64,000 bases of DNA from PFJX01 sp031426815 (GTDB taxonomy: Bacteria > Pseudomonadota > Gammaproteobacteria > Burkholderiales > Thiobacillaceae). Below, piece after piece: positions 24,568 through 35,939 of the stretch. Below the pieces are notes generated by a model. The model was not told where the DNA came from. It saw nothing but the letters and a program-made list of their open reading frames with translations, and did not search any database. The DNA lies in assembly GCA_031426815.1 (NCBI GenBank), contig JASJPG010000015.1, positions 55,355-119,354 on the forward strand, in the 5' to 3' direction. Within the stretch, counting starts at the first letter, position 1; every line of letters begins with the position of its first letter. The position numbers were made by a program, and so were the translations under genes.

Positions 24568-24801
24568 ATGAAAACCAACTTGATCATCACTCTGGCGGCG
24601 AGCGCACTCAGCCTCGCGGCCTGCTCCCACAACCCGACCCGCGAACAAATCGGCACTGTCGGCGGTGCCGCACTGGGCGGTGCCGCCGGCAATGTACTGT
24701 TCGACGGCAGCGCGGTAGGCACTGTCGGCGGCGCCGCAGCCGGCGCATTGATCGGCAAGGAAGTCGGCGAGGACATGGATCGCAAGCGCGGCCGTCGTTA
24801 G
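24568..24801 (+). CDS. Glycine-zipper lipoprotein (OsmB-like)
   Basis: A 77-residue lipoprotein with lipobox LAAC (Cys near residue 19). The mature part is glycine/alanine rich: GTVGGAALGGAAGNVLFDG and VGTVGGAAAGALIGKEVGED, a glycine-zipper pattern as in OsmB and related outer-membrane lipoproteins. It ends with a basic tail. AGGAGA lies 9 nt upstream. It is the last gene of the EF-hand cluster, 13 bp after protein 3, consistent with one envelope-stress operon. Confidence 0.82.
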   Translation: MKTNLIITLAASALSLAACSHNPTREQIGTVGGAALGGAAGNVLFDGSAVGTVGGAAAGALIGKEVGEDMDRKRGRR

Positions 24802-24840
24802 TGATGACGGTCGTAATGCGGGAAACTGGCAGCCCGCTCG

Positions 24841-26133
24841 ATGTCCTGGAACGCCGCCATGCACCAGTCCGCCAGCCCCCAACCGCTTGATGTCGTCGAC
24901 GCGATCGCGCGCCACAACGCCGGTCGCGATCCACAGCGTCTGGCCATGAAGTACGCCAGGATGGCGCAGAGTCCGTTCGCCTTTCTGCGCGGCAGTTGCC
25001 ATCTGTTCTACGCCAGCCTGCCGGCTGCCGCGTTGTTGCGCGGCGCGCCGCTGGCCTGGAGTTGCGGCGATCTGCATTTCGAAAACTTCGGCAGCTACCA
25101 GGGCGACAACCGGCAGGTCTATTTCGACATCGGCGATTTCGACGAAGCCGCCCTCGCCCCCGCCAGCTGGGATTTGCTCCGCCTGCTCGCCAGCATCCAG
25201 TGCGGCAGCGACACCCTCAACGCGACAGTCGACGAAGCCCTCGCGGTCAGCCTGACCTGTCTGGCGGCGTACCGCGCCGCGCTAGGCGAAGGCAAACCGC
25301 TCTGGGTCGAACGGGAAACCTCGGTCGGTCTGATCAACCAGCTGTTGTCCGATTTACGCCAACGCGAACGTGCCGATTTCCTCGCCAAGCGCACCACGCG
25401 CGACGGCCGCAAACGCCGTCTCAAGCTGGATGGCGTCAAGGCGTTGCCGGCCAGCGACTCCCAGCGGCAGCAAGTCGGCGAATTCATGGCCGCGTTTGCC
25501 GCCACGCAGGCGGATCCGGATTTTTTTCGGGTGCTCGACATCGGCCGCCGCATCGCCGGCACCGGCAGTCTGGGCCTGCTCCGCTACGTCGTGCTGGTTG
25601 CGGGCAAGGGTTCGCCCGACGACAACATCCTGCTCGACCTGAAGGAATCCCGCCCGTCCGCGCTGGCGCCGTCGCTGGCACGCCTAAGCATTGCGCAGCC
25701 GGCCTGGGCGGACGAAGCGAATCGCATCGCCGCCATTCAGCAGCGCATGCAGGCGGTGGAACACGCGTTCCTGCATCCGGTGAAACTCGGCGCACTGCCC
25801 TGCATATTGAAAGCGCTGCAACCTTCGGAAGACCGCGTCGCCATCGGCGAGTGGGGCAAACGCATGGGCAAACGCGGCAACAAGAAGCTGGAACGCCTCG
25901 AACAGGTGGTGGCCGACATGGCGCGCATCCTGGCCTGGGATCAGTTGCGCGCCAGCGGGCGTGCCGGTGCGGCCAATGCCGACGCCCTGATCGACTTCGC
26001 GCGGCGCGACGATTGGGACGCGGAAATACTGGCTGCGACAGCGGAAATGACGCGGACGAACCGGGCGCAATGGCAGCAATTCACGCAGGCATTGCAGCGG
26101 CGCGACCCGGCGCTCGCGCTGGCGGAGGCATGA
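24841..26133 (+). CDS. DUF2252 family protein
   Basis: A 430-residue cytoplasmic protein. The family motif WSCGDLHFENFGSY near residue 74, followed by YFDIGDFDEAALAPASWDLLRL, resembles the catalytic loop and metal-binding segment of aminoglycoside-phosphotransferase-like kinases. DUF2252 is placed in that superfamily by fold. KRTTRDGRKRRLKLDG and the C-terminal AHPGLG-like region are also typical. No strong ribosome site precedes the ATG at 24841; the in-frame ATG at 24859 is an alternative. The substrate is unknown. It is 39 bp from the glycine-zipper gene and could be the last member of that unit. Confidence 0.85.
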   Translation: MSWNAAMHQSASPQPLDVVDAIARHNAGRDPQRLAMKYARMAQSPFAFLRGSCHLFYASLPAAALLRGAPLAWSCGDLHFENFGSYQGDNRQVYFDIGDFDEAALAPASWDLLRLLASIQCGSDTLNATVDEALAVSLTCLAAYRAALGEGKPLWVERETSVGLINQLLSDLRQRERADFLAKRTTRDGRKRRLKLDGVKALPASDSQRQQVGEFMAAFAATQADPDFFRVLDIGRRIAGTGSLGLLRYVVLVAGKGSPDDNILLDLKESRPSALAPSLARLSIAQPAWADEANRIAAIQQRMQAVEHAFLHPVKLGALPCILKALQPSEDRVAIGEWGKRMGKRGNKKLERLEQVVADMARILAWDQLRASGRAGAANADALIDFARRDDWDAEILAATAEMTRTNRAQWQQFTQALQRRDPALALAEA

Positions 26134-26137
26134 GCAT

Positions 26138-26212
26138 GTAGGGCGGAAAAGCGCAGCTCCTTCCGCCGAATGGGGTCCATGCGGCGGAAGGCGCTGCGCT
26201 TTTCCGCCCTAC
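26138..26212. repeat. Palindromic hairpin between convergent genes
   Basis: GTAGGGCGGAAAAGCGCAGC and its inverted copy with a short interior loop give a 75-bp hairpin. It overlaps the last codon or two of the methyltransferase gene and probably acts as a bidirectional terminator between convergent genes. Confidence 0.8.
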
Positions 26213-27366
26213 GCAGGCTGTTCCAGCGCCGCCAGGCGCCAGAGCGAAGTCCGTTCCGCCGCGCGCGCCGCGTGCAGCGGGTCGCTCGCATCGGCGGCGC
26301 GCGGATGCACGGGACGCGCATCACTGCGCGCGATCACGCTGAGGCCGGCCGCGGCGAACGCAGCGAGCAATTCGGCGCGCGTACGCAAGCCGAGATGCTC
26401 GGCCAGATCGGACAACACCAGCCAACCTTCGCCGGCCGGCGTCAGGTGCGCCGCGAGTCCGTTGAGGAAGCCGCGCAACATGCGGCTGTCCGGGTCGTAC
26501 ACCGCGGCTTCGAGCGAGGAACTGGGCTGCGCCGGCAGCCAGGGCGGATTGCACAGCACCAACGCGGCGCGGCCGGCGGGAAACAGATCGGCCTGGATCA
26601 CCTCCACCTGCCCGCTCACGCCGAGCCGGGCCAGGTTGTCGCGGGCGCAGGCCAGCGCGCGCGGGTCCTGATCGGTCGCCACGATGCGCGCGACGCCGCG
26701 CCGGGCCAGCAGCGCCGCCAGCACGCCGGTGCCGGTGCCGATATCGAAGGCCAGATCAAGCGCCGGCAGCGGCGCCGCCGCGACCAGATCGACGTATTCG
26801 CCGCGGATCGGCGCGAACACGCCGTAATGCGGGTGGATGCGCGCCCCCAGCGCGGGCACTTCGACGCCGCGCTTGCGCCATTCGTGCGCGCCGATCAGGC
26901 CGAGCAGTTCGCGTAGCGACACCACCGACGCCTCGCCGCCCGGGCCATACGCCTCCGTGCAGGCCTGCAGCAAGTCGGGTGCGCGCCGCAACGGCACGCT
27001 GTAGTCGGCGTCCAGCGGCAACAGCAACATCGACAACGTCCTGGCACGGCGGAACTGGGCCTGGCGCTGGCGCTGGAAAGCCTCGGCCGGCGCGCTGCGC
27101 GAGCTTGCGCTGGCCTTGCCCGGCTGACGCTCGGCGCGGCGGGTCAGCGCCTGCAGCAATTGCCGCGCATTCTGGAAATCGCCGCGCCACAACATGGCGG
27201 TGCCGGCGCTGGCCAGACGGTAAGCGGCATCGGCCGTGGTGCGGTCGTCGGCGATGACCACGCGGCGCGGGGAAGGATTGCCGCTTTCCGAACGCCAACG
27301 TGCCGAACAGGCGACGCCGGCTTCGTTCCACTCGATCACCGGATGTGTAATTTCACTGCTATTCAC
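26209..27366 (-). CDS. Class I SAM-dependent methyltransferase (NPPW type)
   Basis: A 385-residue protein. The C-terminal half is a Rossmann methyltransferase: motif I FDIGTGTGVLAALLARRG (residues about 208-225), acidic ATDQDPRALACARDNL, and motif IV LCNPPWLPA. NPPW/NPPY marks N-methyltransferases such as PrmC, RlmF or RlmG. The N-terminal part (about 1-190) is less conserved and has HPHYGVFAPIRGEYVDLV just before the catalytic core, as in HemK/PrmC-like enzymes. The start is GTG at 27366 with AAGGTGG upstream. The substrate could be protein glutamine, rRNA or a small molecule; the sequence does not say which. Confidence 0.85.
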   Translation of the reverse strand: MNSSEITHPVIEWNEAGVACSARWRSESGNPSPRRVVIADDRTTADAAYRLASAGTAMLWRGDFQNARQLLQALTRRAERQPGKASASSRSAPAEAFQRQRQAQFRRARTLSMLLLPLDADYSVPLRRAPDLLQACTEAYGPGGEASVVSLRELLGLIGAHEWRKRGVEVPALGARIHPHYGVFAPIRGEYVDLVAAAPLPALDLAFDIGTGTGVLAALLARRGVARIVATDQDPRALACARDNLARLGVSGQVEVIQADLFPAGRAALVLCNPPWLPAQPSSSLEAAVYDPDSRMLRGFLNGLAAHLTPAGEGWLVLSDLAEHLGLRTRAELLAAFAAAGLSVIARSDARPVHPRAADASDPLHAARAAERTSLWRLAALEQPA

Positions 27367-27437
27367 GACGCCACCTTTTTCGGGCTGAAGGAAACCTGCT
27401 GCGGCAGCCTGACCGCCATCCGATTATCGAACTAACC

Positions 27438-27510
27438 GGGAGCGCCGGCATCTTGCCGGCCCCTCCTGATTTGAACAACAAGGCCGGCAAGATGCCGGCG
27501 CTCCAGTACG
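27438..27510. repeat. REP-like palindrome, copy 1
   Basis: A 73-bp element, GGGAGCGCCGGCATCTTGCC ... ending CTCCAGTACG, with inverted arms around a TCCTGATTTGAACAACAAGG centre. It matches the copy at 27630-27702 with a single base difference. Confidence 0.9.
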
Positions 27511-27580
27511 TTTTAGCGCTGCGGCAAAGTTGATCTGGCCGTTCGAGCAGATCGCAACGCCCCGAAGACGGCGCAGCAAG
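27511..27580. repeat. Degenerate duplicate of the hybrid kinase 3' end
   Basis: Directly after REP copy 1 the sequence follows that after REP copy 2, which is the 3' end of the hybrid kinase gene: TTTTAGCGCTGCGGCAA, then TGATCT..CCGTTCGAGCAG and CGAAGACGGCGC. About 45 bp are missing inside. It is therefore a decayed tandem duplication of repeat plus gene end. Confidence 0.75.
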
Positions 27581-27629
27581 CCATTGATTCCGTAGGGTGC
27601 GCCGTGCGCACCATTCAGTTTCTCTGACC

Positions 27630-27702
27630 GGGAGCGCCGGCATCTTGCCGGCCCCTCCTGATTTGACCAACAAGGCCGGCAAGATGCCGGCGCTCCAGTA
27701 CG
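27630..27702. repeat. REP-like palindrome, copy 2
   Basis: A 73-bp element nearly identical to the one at 27438-27510. It starts 3 bp beyond the stop codon of the hybrid kinase gene, so it is likely part of that mRNA's 3' end. Confidence 0.9.
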
Positions 27703-27704
27703 TT

Positions 27705-30680
<2,976 letters not shown>

Positions 30681-30690
30681 GGCGTGCTCC

Positions 30691-31515
30691 TCACGGCTGC
30701 AGGTAACGTTCCAGGCCGAGTGCCTGCAGCGGGCGGTAATCCTCGACAGTGGCGGCGACCGCCTGCTGCATCGGAATCTCCGCCAGCAGCTGGCGGCCGG
30801 CCTCGCTGGCCGACAGGTCGATGAAGGCGCGGCGGACTTTCTCGCGCAGCGCCGCCGGCACGCGCGGATGCGCCGCCAGGGCATGCGACGGCGCCGCCTC
30901 GGTGGTATGCAGCACGCGCAAGGCATCGCGCACTTGCGGCGACTGTTCCGCCAGCGCCTTCTGTACCGAGCCGCCGGCATCGGTGAGCCCGTTGATGACA
31001 TGCAGGAACACCGAACTGTGCGTCTTGGCATCGACGACTTGCAGCGTGACGCGATGCGACCGCTCCAGTTCGGCGCGCAACAACAGGCTGGCGCCCAATG
31101 CCGCCTTGGACGGCACCGCCAGTTGCTTGCCCTGCAGATCCTCGACGCGCCGGTACGGACTGTCCTGGCGCACCACCAGAATGCCGTGCAACGGTTTCTG
31201 GTCGCGCACCAGCGGCAGATAGCCCGGCGCGCTCGCCACCTGCGGCACCAGGTAGGGATTCATGTAGACGAAGTCGTATTGCCCAAGGCGGACCTCACGC
31301 TCGTAGTCGTTGACCGAAAGCGCGGTGACCAGCTGGAACTGGCTGCCGGTACGCCGCTGCAGTTCGTCGACGATGGGCTGCCAGATGCCGAACAGCTTGC
31401 GCCGCTCGAACTGCGGCGTGACGGAAAAACTGTAGGTTTCGCTGGCCCACGCCGGTAGCACCGCGGTAGCGGCAAGAATCAGCGCCAACAGATATTTCGC
31501 CAGAGTGTGCAGCAT
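30691..31515 (-). CDS. PhnD-like periplasmic binding protein
   Basis: A 274-residue protein with a Sec signal peptide (cleavage after AWA) and a type 2 periplasmic-binding fold of the PhnD/phosphate-phosphonate class. Visible are YSFSVTPQFERRKLFGIWQP, the DFVYMNPYLV strand that closes over the ligand, and LQGKQLAVPSKAALGASLLL. No ABC permease or ATPase gene is nearby. It is placed between a LapD-like receptor and a hybrid kinase, 23 bp and 10 bp from each. Such orphan PhnD proteins often serve as sensory subunits. The ligand is unknown; phosphonate is only the family prototype. Confidence 0.88.
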   Translation of the reverse strand: MLHTLAKYLLALILAATAVLPAWASETYSFSVTPQFERRKLFGIWQPIVDELQRRTGSQFQLVTALSVNDYEREVRLGQYDFVYMNPYLVPQVASAPGYLPLVRDQKPLHGILVVRQDSPYRRVEDLQGKQLAVPSKAALGASLLLRAELERSHRVTLQVVDAKTHSSVFLHVINGLTDAGGSVQKALAEQSPQVRDALRVLHTTEAAPSHALAAHPRVPAALREKVRRAFIDLSASEAGRQLLAEIPMQQAVAATVEDYRPLQALGLERYLQP

Positions 31516-31538
31516 GTTCCTTCTCCCTCAGCAACCGC

Positions 31539-33452
31539 TCAACCGACCGCCGATCCCGACGCACCGTCGAAACCGAGTTCTCTCGCCTTGGCCAGTTCCG
31601 CTTCCCGTTCCACCCCTTCTGCAAACACCTGCATGCCGATGCGGTGGGCAATTTCCAGCAGGCCGGCGAGGAAATCCTGATTGCCGCGGTTGCCATCCAG
31701 GCCGTGGATGAAGCTGGCATCCACCTTGAGAAAGTCGAGGCCGAGGTCGTACAGGCGGCCGATCTGGTTGAAATGCTGGCCATAGTGCTCCAGACCCAGC
31801 CGGCAACCTAGCGGTTTCAGGTCGCGGCACAATTCGCGCAACGCTTCCAGGCGGGCGAGGCCGCCGGCTTCGGGAATTTCCAGATAGAGGCGGTCGCGGC
31901 TGGCGGGGTGCTCGCGCAGGAGTGCGAGCAGGTCGCGGCGGAACTCCGGCTCGGCGATGGATTTGGCCGAAAGATTGAGCCAGAGGCCGGCCAGACTGGC
32001 GTCTTCCGCCAGCTCGGCCAGAGCCAGATGCAACACCGCCAGATCCAGATCCCGCACCAGGCCGAGCCGTTCCGCGATGGGCAGGAAGCGGCCGGCGGCC
32101 AGCCATGCGTCGGTCTCGTGCCAGCGCAGGCGCAACGGACATTCCCGGTGCAGCGCCGCGCCTTCGCCGAGCTGCATCGGGTAATGCGCCAGCTTGAGGC
32201 TGTCGCTTTGTTCCAGGGCCTGGCAGAGGACCAGCCGCCAGGCCTCGCCGCCGACCGGTTCCCGGCTCTCGGCGGCGGGCGCGGCTTCGCGCACCACGCT
32301 GCCGCCGTTCAGGTCGGCGGCCGCCAGGGCGGCGTCGATGCGGGCCAGCAGGCCGGCCGGGTCATCGCCCGGTGCGAACGCGGCATGGCCGATGTAAAGC
32401 GTGGAATAGTCGCCGGCCAGGCTGTCCACGGCGGCGTGCAGGTCCAGCAGGAGTTCGTTCAGGGTCGGTTTCAGGTCGCAGCCGGCCGGCAACAGCAACG
32501 CGAAATCGGCGCCGTTGAGGTGCCCGGCGAGACTCTCCGTGCAGCGTGCCGAGATGCCCGCCAGCGTGGCGCCGACCCGGCGCAGCACCTGGTTGGCCAC
32601 TTCGCGACCGAGGTTGCGGTTGATCTTGCCCAGTTGGCGCAGGCGGACGATGGCGAGACCGCCGTAGGGCGAGCCGTCGATATCCATCGCGCTGGCCAGA
32701 CTGGCGAGGAAATGGGGGCGATTGGCGAGGCCGCTGAGCGGATCGAAATTGGCCTGCTGGCGCATCTGCTCGTAGCGGCGGGCGTCTTCCTCGAAATCCT
32801 GGCGCAGTCGGTTCACCGTGTCGTTCATCGCGGCGGCCAGTTCCTTCAACTCCGGCAGCTGCGGTTCAGGCATGGTGACGAAGCGGTGCTCGTTGATGGC
32901 GCGCGCCTGCGCCACCACCGCCTGCATCGGCCGCGTGATGCGGCGCACCACCAGGCTGGCCAGCACGCCGCCGAGCAGGCCGGCGGCGAGCAACACCGCG
33001 CTCATGGTCAACGCGGTTTGCCACAGCGAACGGTGCGCGAAGTTGCTGTGGCTCATCAACGTGAGACTGCCCAACGGTTGCCAGCCGCTGGCGATCTCGG
33101 CGCGGCCGGGCAGCGAACGGATCGGCAGCAGGTGCACGAACCAGTCCGGTGCGCCGGCGTAGGTCGGCAAGGAAACCCGGTCGACCAGAATCTTGCCGTG
33201 CGGATCGACCACCTGGATCAGCTCGTAATGGCCGCTGTCGCACAGCGCGGTCACCATCAGCGCGATGCGCTCGCGGTCGCTGTCGCCCTGGCTCAACGCC
33301 AGCGCCAGGATGGCGGCGTTGTCCTGGTTTTTCATGGCGAGCTGGGCTTCCAGATAGGAACGGGCATTCAGCAGCGAGGCGAACAGGCTGGCACCGAGCG
33401 CTAGCAGCATGCTGACCAGGATGGCGAGCCAGAGTTGACGGTTCATGGACAT
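31539..33452 (-). CDS. lapD: LapD-like degenerate GGDEF-EAL c-di-GMP receptor
   Basis: A 637-residue protein with LapD architecture: TM1, a periplasmic LapD_MoxY_N domain (about 25-150) with a GAPDWFVHLLP loop like the LapG-binding loop of LapD, TM2, HAMP, GGDEF and EAL. Both catalytic domains are degenerate. The GGDEF motif reads NGADF, and the EAL domain lacks the EAL, the DDFG metal ligands (LEHYGQ) and other catalytic acids. It should therefore bind c-di-GMP without turning it over, as LapD does. The start at 33452 has AGGAGT upstream, overlapping the stop of the Trx-LapG gene. In Pseudomonas, LapD sequesters the protease LapG; the neighbouring gene encodes the LapG-like partner. Confidence 0.88.
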   Translation of the reverse strand: MSMNRQLWLAILVSMLLALGASLFASLLNARSYLEAQLAMKNQDNAAILALALSQGDSDRERIALMVTALCDSGHYELIQVVDPHGKILVDRVSLPTYAGAPDWFVHLLPIRSLPGRAEIASGWQPLGSLTLMSHSNFAHRSLWQTALTMSAVLLAAGLLGGVLASLVVRRITRPMQAVVAQARAINEHRFVTMPEPQLPELKELAAAMNDTVNRLRQDFEEDARRYEQMRQQANFDPLSGLANRPHFLASLASAMDIDGSPYGGLAIVRLRQLGKINRNLGREVANQVLRRVGATLAGISARCTESLAGHLNGADFALLLPAGCDLKPTLNELLLDLHAAVDSLAGDYSTLYIGHAAFAPGDDPAGLLARIDAALAAADLNGGSVVREAAPAAESREPVGGEAWRLVLCQALEQSDSLKLAHYPMQLGEGAALHRECPLRLRWHETDAWLAAGRFLPIAERLGLVRDLDLAVLHLALAELAEDASLAGLWLNLSAKSIAEPEFRRDLLALLREHPASRDRLYLEIPEAGGLARLEALRELCRDLKPLGCRLGLEHYGQHFNQIGRLYDLGLDFLKVDASFIHGLDGNRGNQDFLAGLLEIAHRIGMQVFAEGVEREAELAKARELGFDGASGSAVG

Positions 33453-33460
33453 GGCGACTC

Positions 33461-34594
33461 CTATTCGAATCCTTCCGCGCGCGCCCGCCGCAGCGCGTCT
33501 TCCCACACCGCCAGCCGGTTCGGGTCGCCGCCGGCGGCGACATTGGCGGTTTCTTCCCAGACGCCGAGACTGTTGAAGCTGAACACCGGCTGCAGGTCGG
33601 GGCGTTTGTTGGCGGGCAGCAGTTCAGCGCTGCGGTTGTCGAGAATCTGCGCATCGCGGCCGGGGCTTTCGTAATAGGCCAGCACCATGTGCACCATGCC
33701 GCCGGCCCGGCTGTCGCGCGGTTTGACGTAGACCAGACGCAACTGCTCCGGCCGGATGTTCAGCGCCAGCAGCGTGAAATATTTGGCGATGACGAAATCC
33801 TCGCTGTCGCCGCGGCCGCTGCCCAACACCTCGCCGGGGCTGGCCCAGTAATCCGCCTTTCCCCAGATCTGCGCGTCGTCGCCGACCTGGATGCGACGGT
33901 TGAAGTAGTCGTTGACGCGCGCCAGCTTCTGCGCCGGCGTGGCGGCGGCGCTGGCATCGAGCAGGCGTTTCCAGTCGGCGTAAGCCTGGTCGCCGCGTTC
34001 CCCGTAGCGTTGCCGCAGGAAAGCGGCCAGCTTGTCGATTTTTGCCGCGAACGCCGGCTGCCGGGCACCACCCTTCTCCGCGCGCCAGCTATCCATGAAC
34101 GCGAGAACGCGCGGCACGCGGATCTGGCCGGGAATGAACATGACGATTTCGCCGGTCGGGTCGTACAGATAGGAAGTCGGGAAAAAATCCACCGGCCCGA
34201 CCTGGCGGAAGGCGCTGTTGGGTTCGCGCCGCGAACCGCCGGCGACGTGGGCCTCGAAGCGCATGTTGTTGTTCTCGACCGCCTGCCGGATGGCATCCTC
34301 ACCGCCGCCGTATTCCAGCGCGATACCGATGACGCGGAAATCCGCACGCTGGTTCAAGCTGTTGAGGCTGGGAATCTGGATCTTGCAGAGCGGGCACCAG
34401 GGCGCCCAGAAGCTGACCAACACCCATTTGCCCTGATAGTCGGCCAGACGCACGCTGCGCTTGTCGATATCGGAAAACACGAAGGACACCGCCTTCACCG
34501 CCTCGCCGTTGACGAAGCGAATCCCGGCAGCCAGGCCGACGATCAACAGACTCAGGGCAAAGAAAAACCGGACGGATGGGGTGAGCACCTTCAT
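33461..34594 (-). CDS. Thioredoxin-LapG fusion with Cys-to-Ser active site
   Basis: A 377-residue protein, membrane-anchored by an N-terminal helix (about 8-28). Residues 35-170 form a TlpA-like thioredoxin domain with an intact CPLC (67-70). Residues 180-377 form a LapG-like transglutaminase/cysteine-protease domain (PF06035 type). The LapG triad is Cys-His-Asp. Here His302 (GGMVHMVLAYY) and Asp319 (QILDNR) are kept, but the nucleophile position in GD(C)ED is Ser264 (RGDSEDFVIAKY; AGC codon at 33803-33805). Protease activity is thus doubtful. Start at 34594 with GGAGA 11 nt upstream. It is the first gene of the operon with the LapD-like receptor. No LapA-type adhesin gene is in the window. 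Possible roles: inactive LapG decoy, or redox-linked input to LapD. Confidence 0.85.
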   Translation of the reverse strand: MKVLTPSVRFFFALSLLIVGLAAGIRFVNGEAVKAVSFVFSDIDKRSVRLADYQGKWVLVSFWAPWCPLCKIQIPSLNSLNQRADFRVIGIALEYGGGEDAIRQAVENNNMRFEAHVAGGSRREPNSAFRQVGPVDFFPTSYLYDPTGEIVMFIPGQIRVPRVLAFMDSWRAEKGGARQPAFAAKIDKLAAFLRQRYGERGDQAYADWKRLLDASAAATPAQKLARVNDYFNRRIQVGDDAQIWGKADYWASPGEVLGSGRGDSEDFVIAKYFTLLALNIRPEQLRLVYVKPRDSRAGGMVHMVLAYYESPGRDAQILDNRSAELLPANKRPDLQPVFSFNSLGVWEETANVAAGGDPNRLAVWEDALRRARAEGFE

Positions 34595-34734
34595 GACGCG
34601 AGCGTCTCCGGAAACACGGCGGGGAGGTAATGCGGCAACCGACATAGACATCATAGTCAACAGGCGATTGCCGCGACATCGAAGCACACGGCGGCACCTA
34701 CAATGGCAACTCGACTCCCCGCCCACGCCGACTC

Positions 34735-35139
34735 ATGCGCATCCACTTCAACATCCCGCCCGAAGAAGTCGAAATCAGCGCGATCCGCGCCCAGGGCGCC
34801 GGCGGCCAGAACGTCAACAAGGTCTCCAACGCCGTCCACCTGCGTTTCGACATCGCCGCCTCGTCGCTGCCGGAAACGATCCGCGAACGCCTGTTGCAAC
34901 TGGGCGACCAGCGCATCAGCAAGGAAGGCGTCGTGATCATCAAAGCGCAGGAATTCCGGAGCCTGGAGAAAAACCGCGCCGAAGCCATGCGCCGCCTGGA
35001 AGACCTTATCGCCAGCGTCGCCGTGCAACCAAAAAAACGCCGCCCCACCCGCCCGACCCGCTCCTCCATCACCAAACGCCTGGACGGCAAAACCCGGCGC
35101 GCGACGGTGAAGGCGGGGCGGGGCAAGGTGGAGGAATAA
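34735..35139 (+). CDS. arfB: Ribosome rescue factor ArfB (YaeJ)
   Basis: A 134-residue peptidyl-tRNA hydrolase that frees stalled ribosomes without a stop codon. The release-factor-like domain has the catalytic GGQ motif (AQGAGGQNVNKVSNAVHLRF). The C-terminus is a long basic tail (KKRRPTRPTRSSITKRLDGK...) that in ArfB enters the mRNA channel. Length matches E. coli ArfB (140). It is plus strand, divergent from the Trx-LapG gene, with no operon partners. It precedes the accessory region and probably marks its left edge in the core genome. Confidence 0.96.
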   Translation: MRIHFNIPPEEVEISAIRAQGAGGQNVNKVSNAVHLRFDIAASSLPETIRERLLQLGDQRISKEGVVIIKAQEFRSLEKNRAEAMRRLEDLIASVAVQPKKRRPTRPTRSSITKRLDGKTRRATVKAGRGKVEE

Positions 35140-35156
35140 GCATTACAGCAGCAAGT

Positions 35157-35181
35157 GTAGGAGCGCCTTCCAAGGCGCGAT
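35157..35181. repeat. Dispersed 25-bp repeat
   Basis: GTAGGAGCGCCTTCCAAGGC-GCGAT. The same 25-mer or its complement occurs at 41018-41042, 41092-41116, 44024-44048 and 63968-63992, with an inverted arm of the 44022-44084 hairpin. A short dispersed palindromic element. Confidence 0.85.
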
Positions 35182-35222
35182 TACCCCCTCAATCGCACCG
35201 ATGCTGCACCCGCGTTTTTATC

Positions 35223-35549
35223 CGTAGGTCGGCATTCCCATGCCGACTATCCTCCTCGCGGCGGTGAGCCACCCAATTCAATTCCCGTGGAGCGCGGGCG
35301 TCCCGCCCGCGAGTTTGCGCGCCGACGACAAGCGGGCGAGACTCCCGCGCTCCCATGTGCAGCCCCCGTAGGTCGGCATTCCCATGCCGACAACCCTCCT
35401 CGCGGCGGTGAGCCACCCAATTCAATTCCCGTGGAGCGCGGGCGTCCCGCCCGCGAGTTTGCGCGCCGACGACAAGCGGGCGAGACTCCCGCGCTCCCAT
35501 GTGCAGCCCCCGTAGGTCGGCATTCCCATGCCGACAACCCTCCTCGCGG
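35223..35549 (+). repeat. 144-bp tandem direct repeat, 2.3 copies
   Basis: Units at 35223-35366 and 35367-35510 differ by very few bases; a third begins at 35511 and stops matching near 35549. Each unit contains two smaller palindromes: GTAGGTCGGCATTCCCATGC and GAGCGCGGGCGTCCCGCCCG with its inverted partner GCGGGCGAGACTCCCGCGCT. It contains no coding sequence and fills most of the 450 bp between arfB and the Fic remnant. Confidence 0.95.
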
Positions 35550-35589
35550 TGATCGCAACCAAAGGTAGTGCCATTGCCCCTACTGCCTT

Positions 35590-35850
35590 TCTACGCTCCG
35601 ATTTGCCAACCCGAAAAGCTTTAACACAGCCGTTGCTATTAAACGTTTCATCGGGCCAGCCCGTCATCACCGCCAAGGAAGCGGCGCGGCAGCTACAAGT
35701 GACGTTCCCCGCCGCCAACGACGCCATCGCAGAGCTGGTCGAGATGGACATCCTGCGCCTGTCGAACGCGCAAAGACGCAATCGCGCCTTCTAGGCACAT
35801 CAGGTGCTGAATGCAATGCATACGGGGCTGGACGGGGTGCTGCAATAAGC
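35590..35850 (+). pseudogene. Remnant of a Fic family protein C-terminus
   Basis: The frame encodes QPVITAKEAARQLQVTFPAA-NDAIAELVEMDILR..., the winged-helix tail that follows the Fic domain in many Fic proteins, and RRNRAF. A TAG stop at about 35791-35794 interrupts it, and the same frame continues AHQVLNAMHTGLDGVLQ to a TAA, exactly as intact relatives read. The catalytic HPFxxGNG part is missing. It is therefore a 5'-truncated, nonsense-mutated remnant. Confidence 0.65.
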
Positions 35851-35939
35851 CGGGTTCCCGACTGCGCAGAATTTGAAAACTTATCGGCTACCACAGCGGT
35901 GTAGCGTTGTTCGCCAGGCAGGTTGTCTATATGTCCCGC

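Noticed and set aside
31516..34594. A complete LapA/LapD/LapG adhesion system
   Set aside because: No giant adhesin or type I secretion gene is in the window, and the LapG-like domain lacks its nucleophile, so only LapD-like reception is supported.
35590..35850. An intact Fic toxin
   Set aside because: Only the C-terminal winged-helix part remains, interrupted by a stop codon, and the HPFxxGNG motif is missing.
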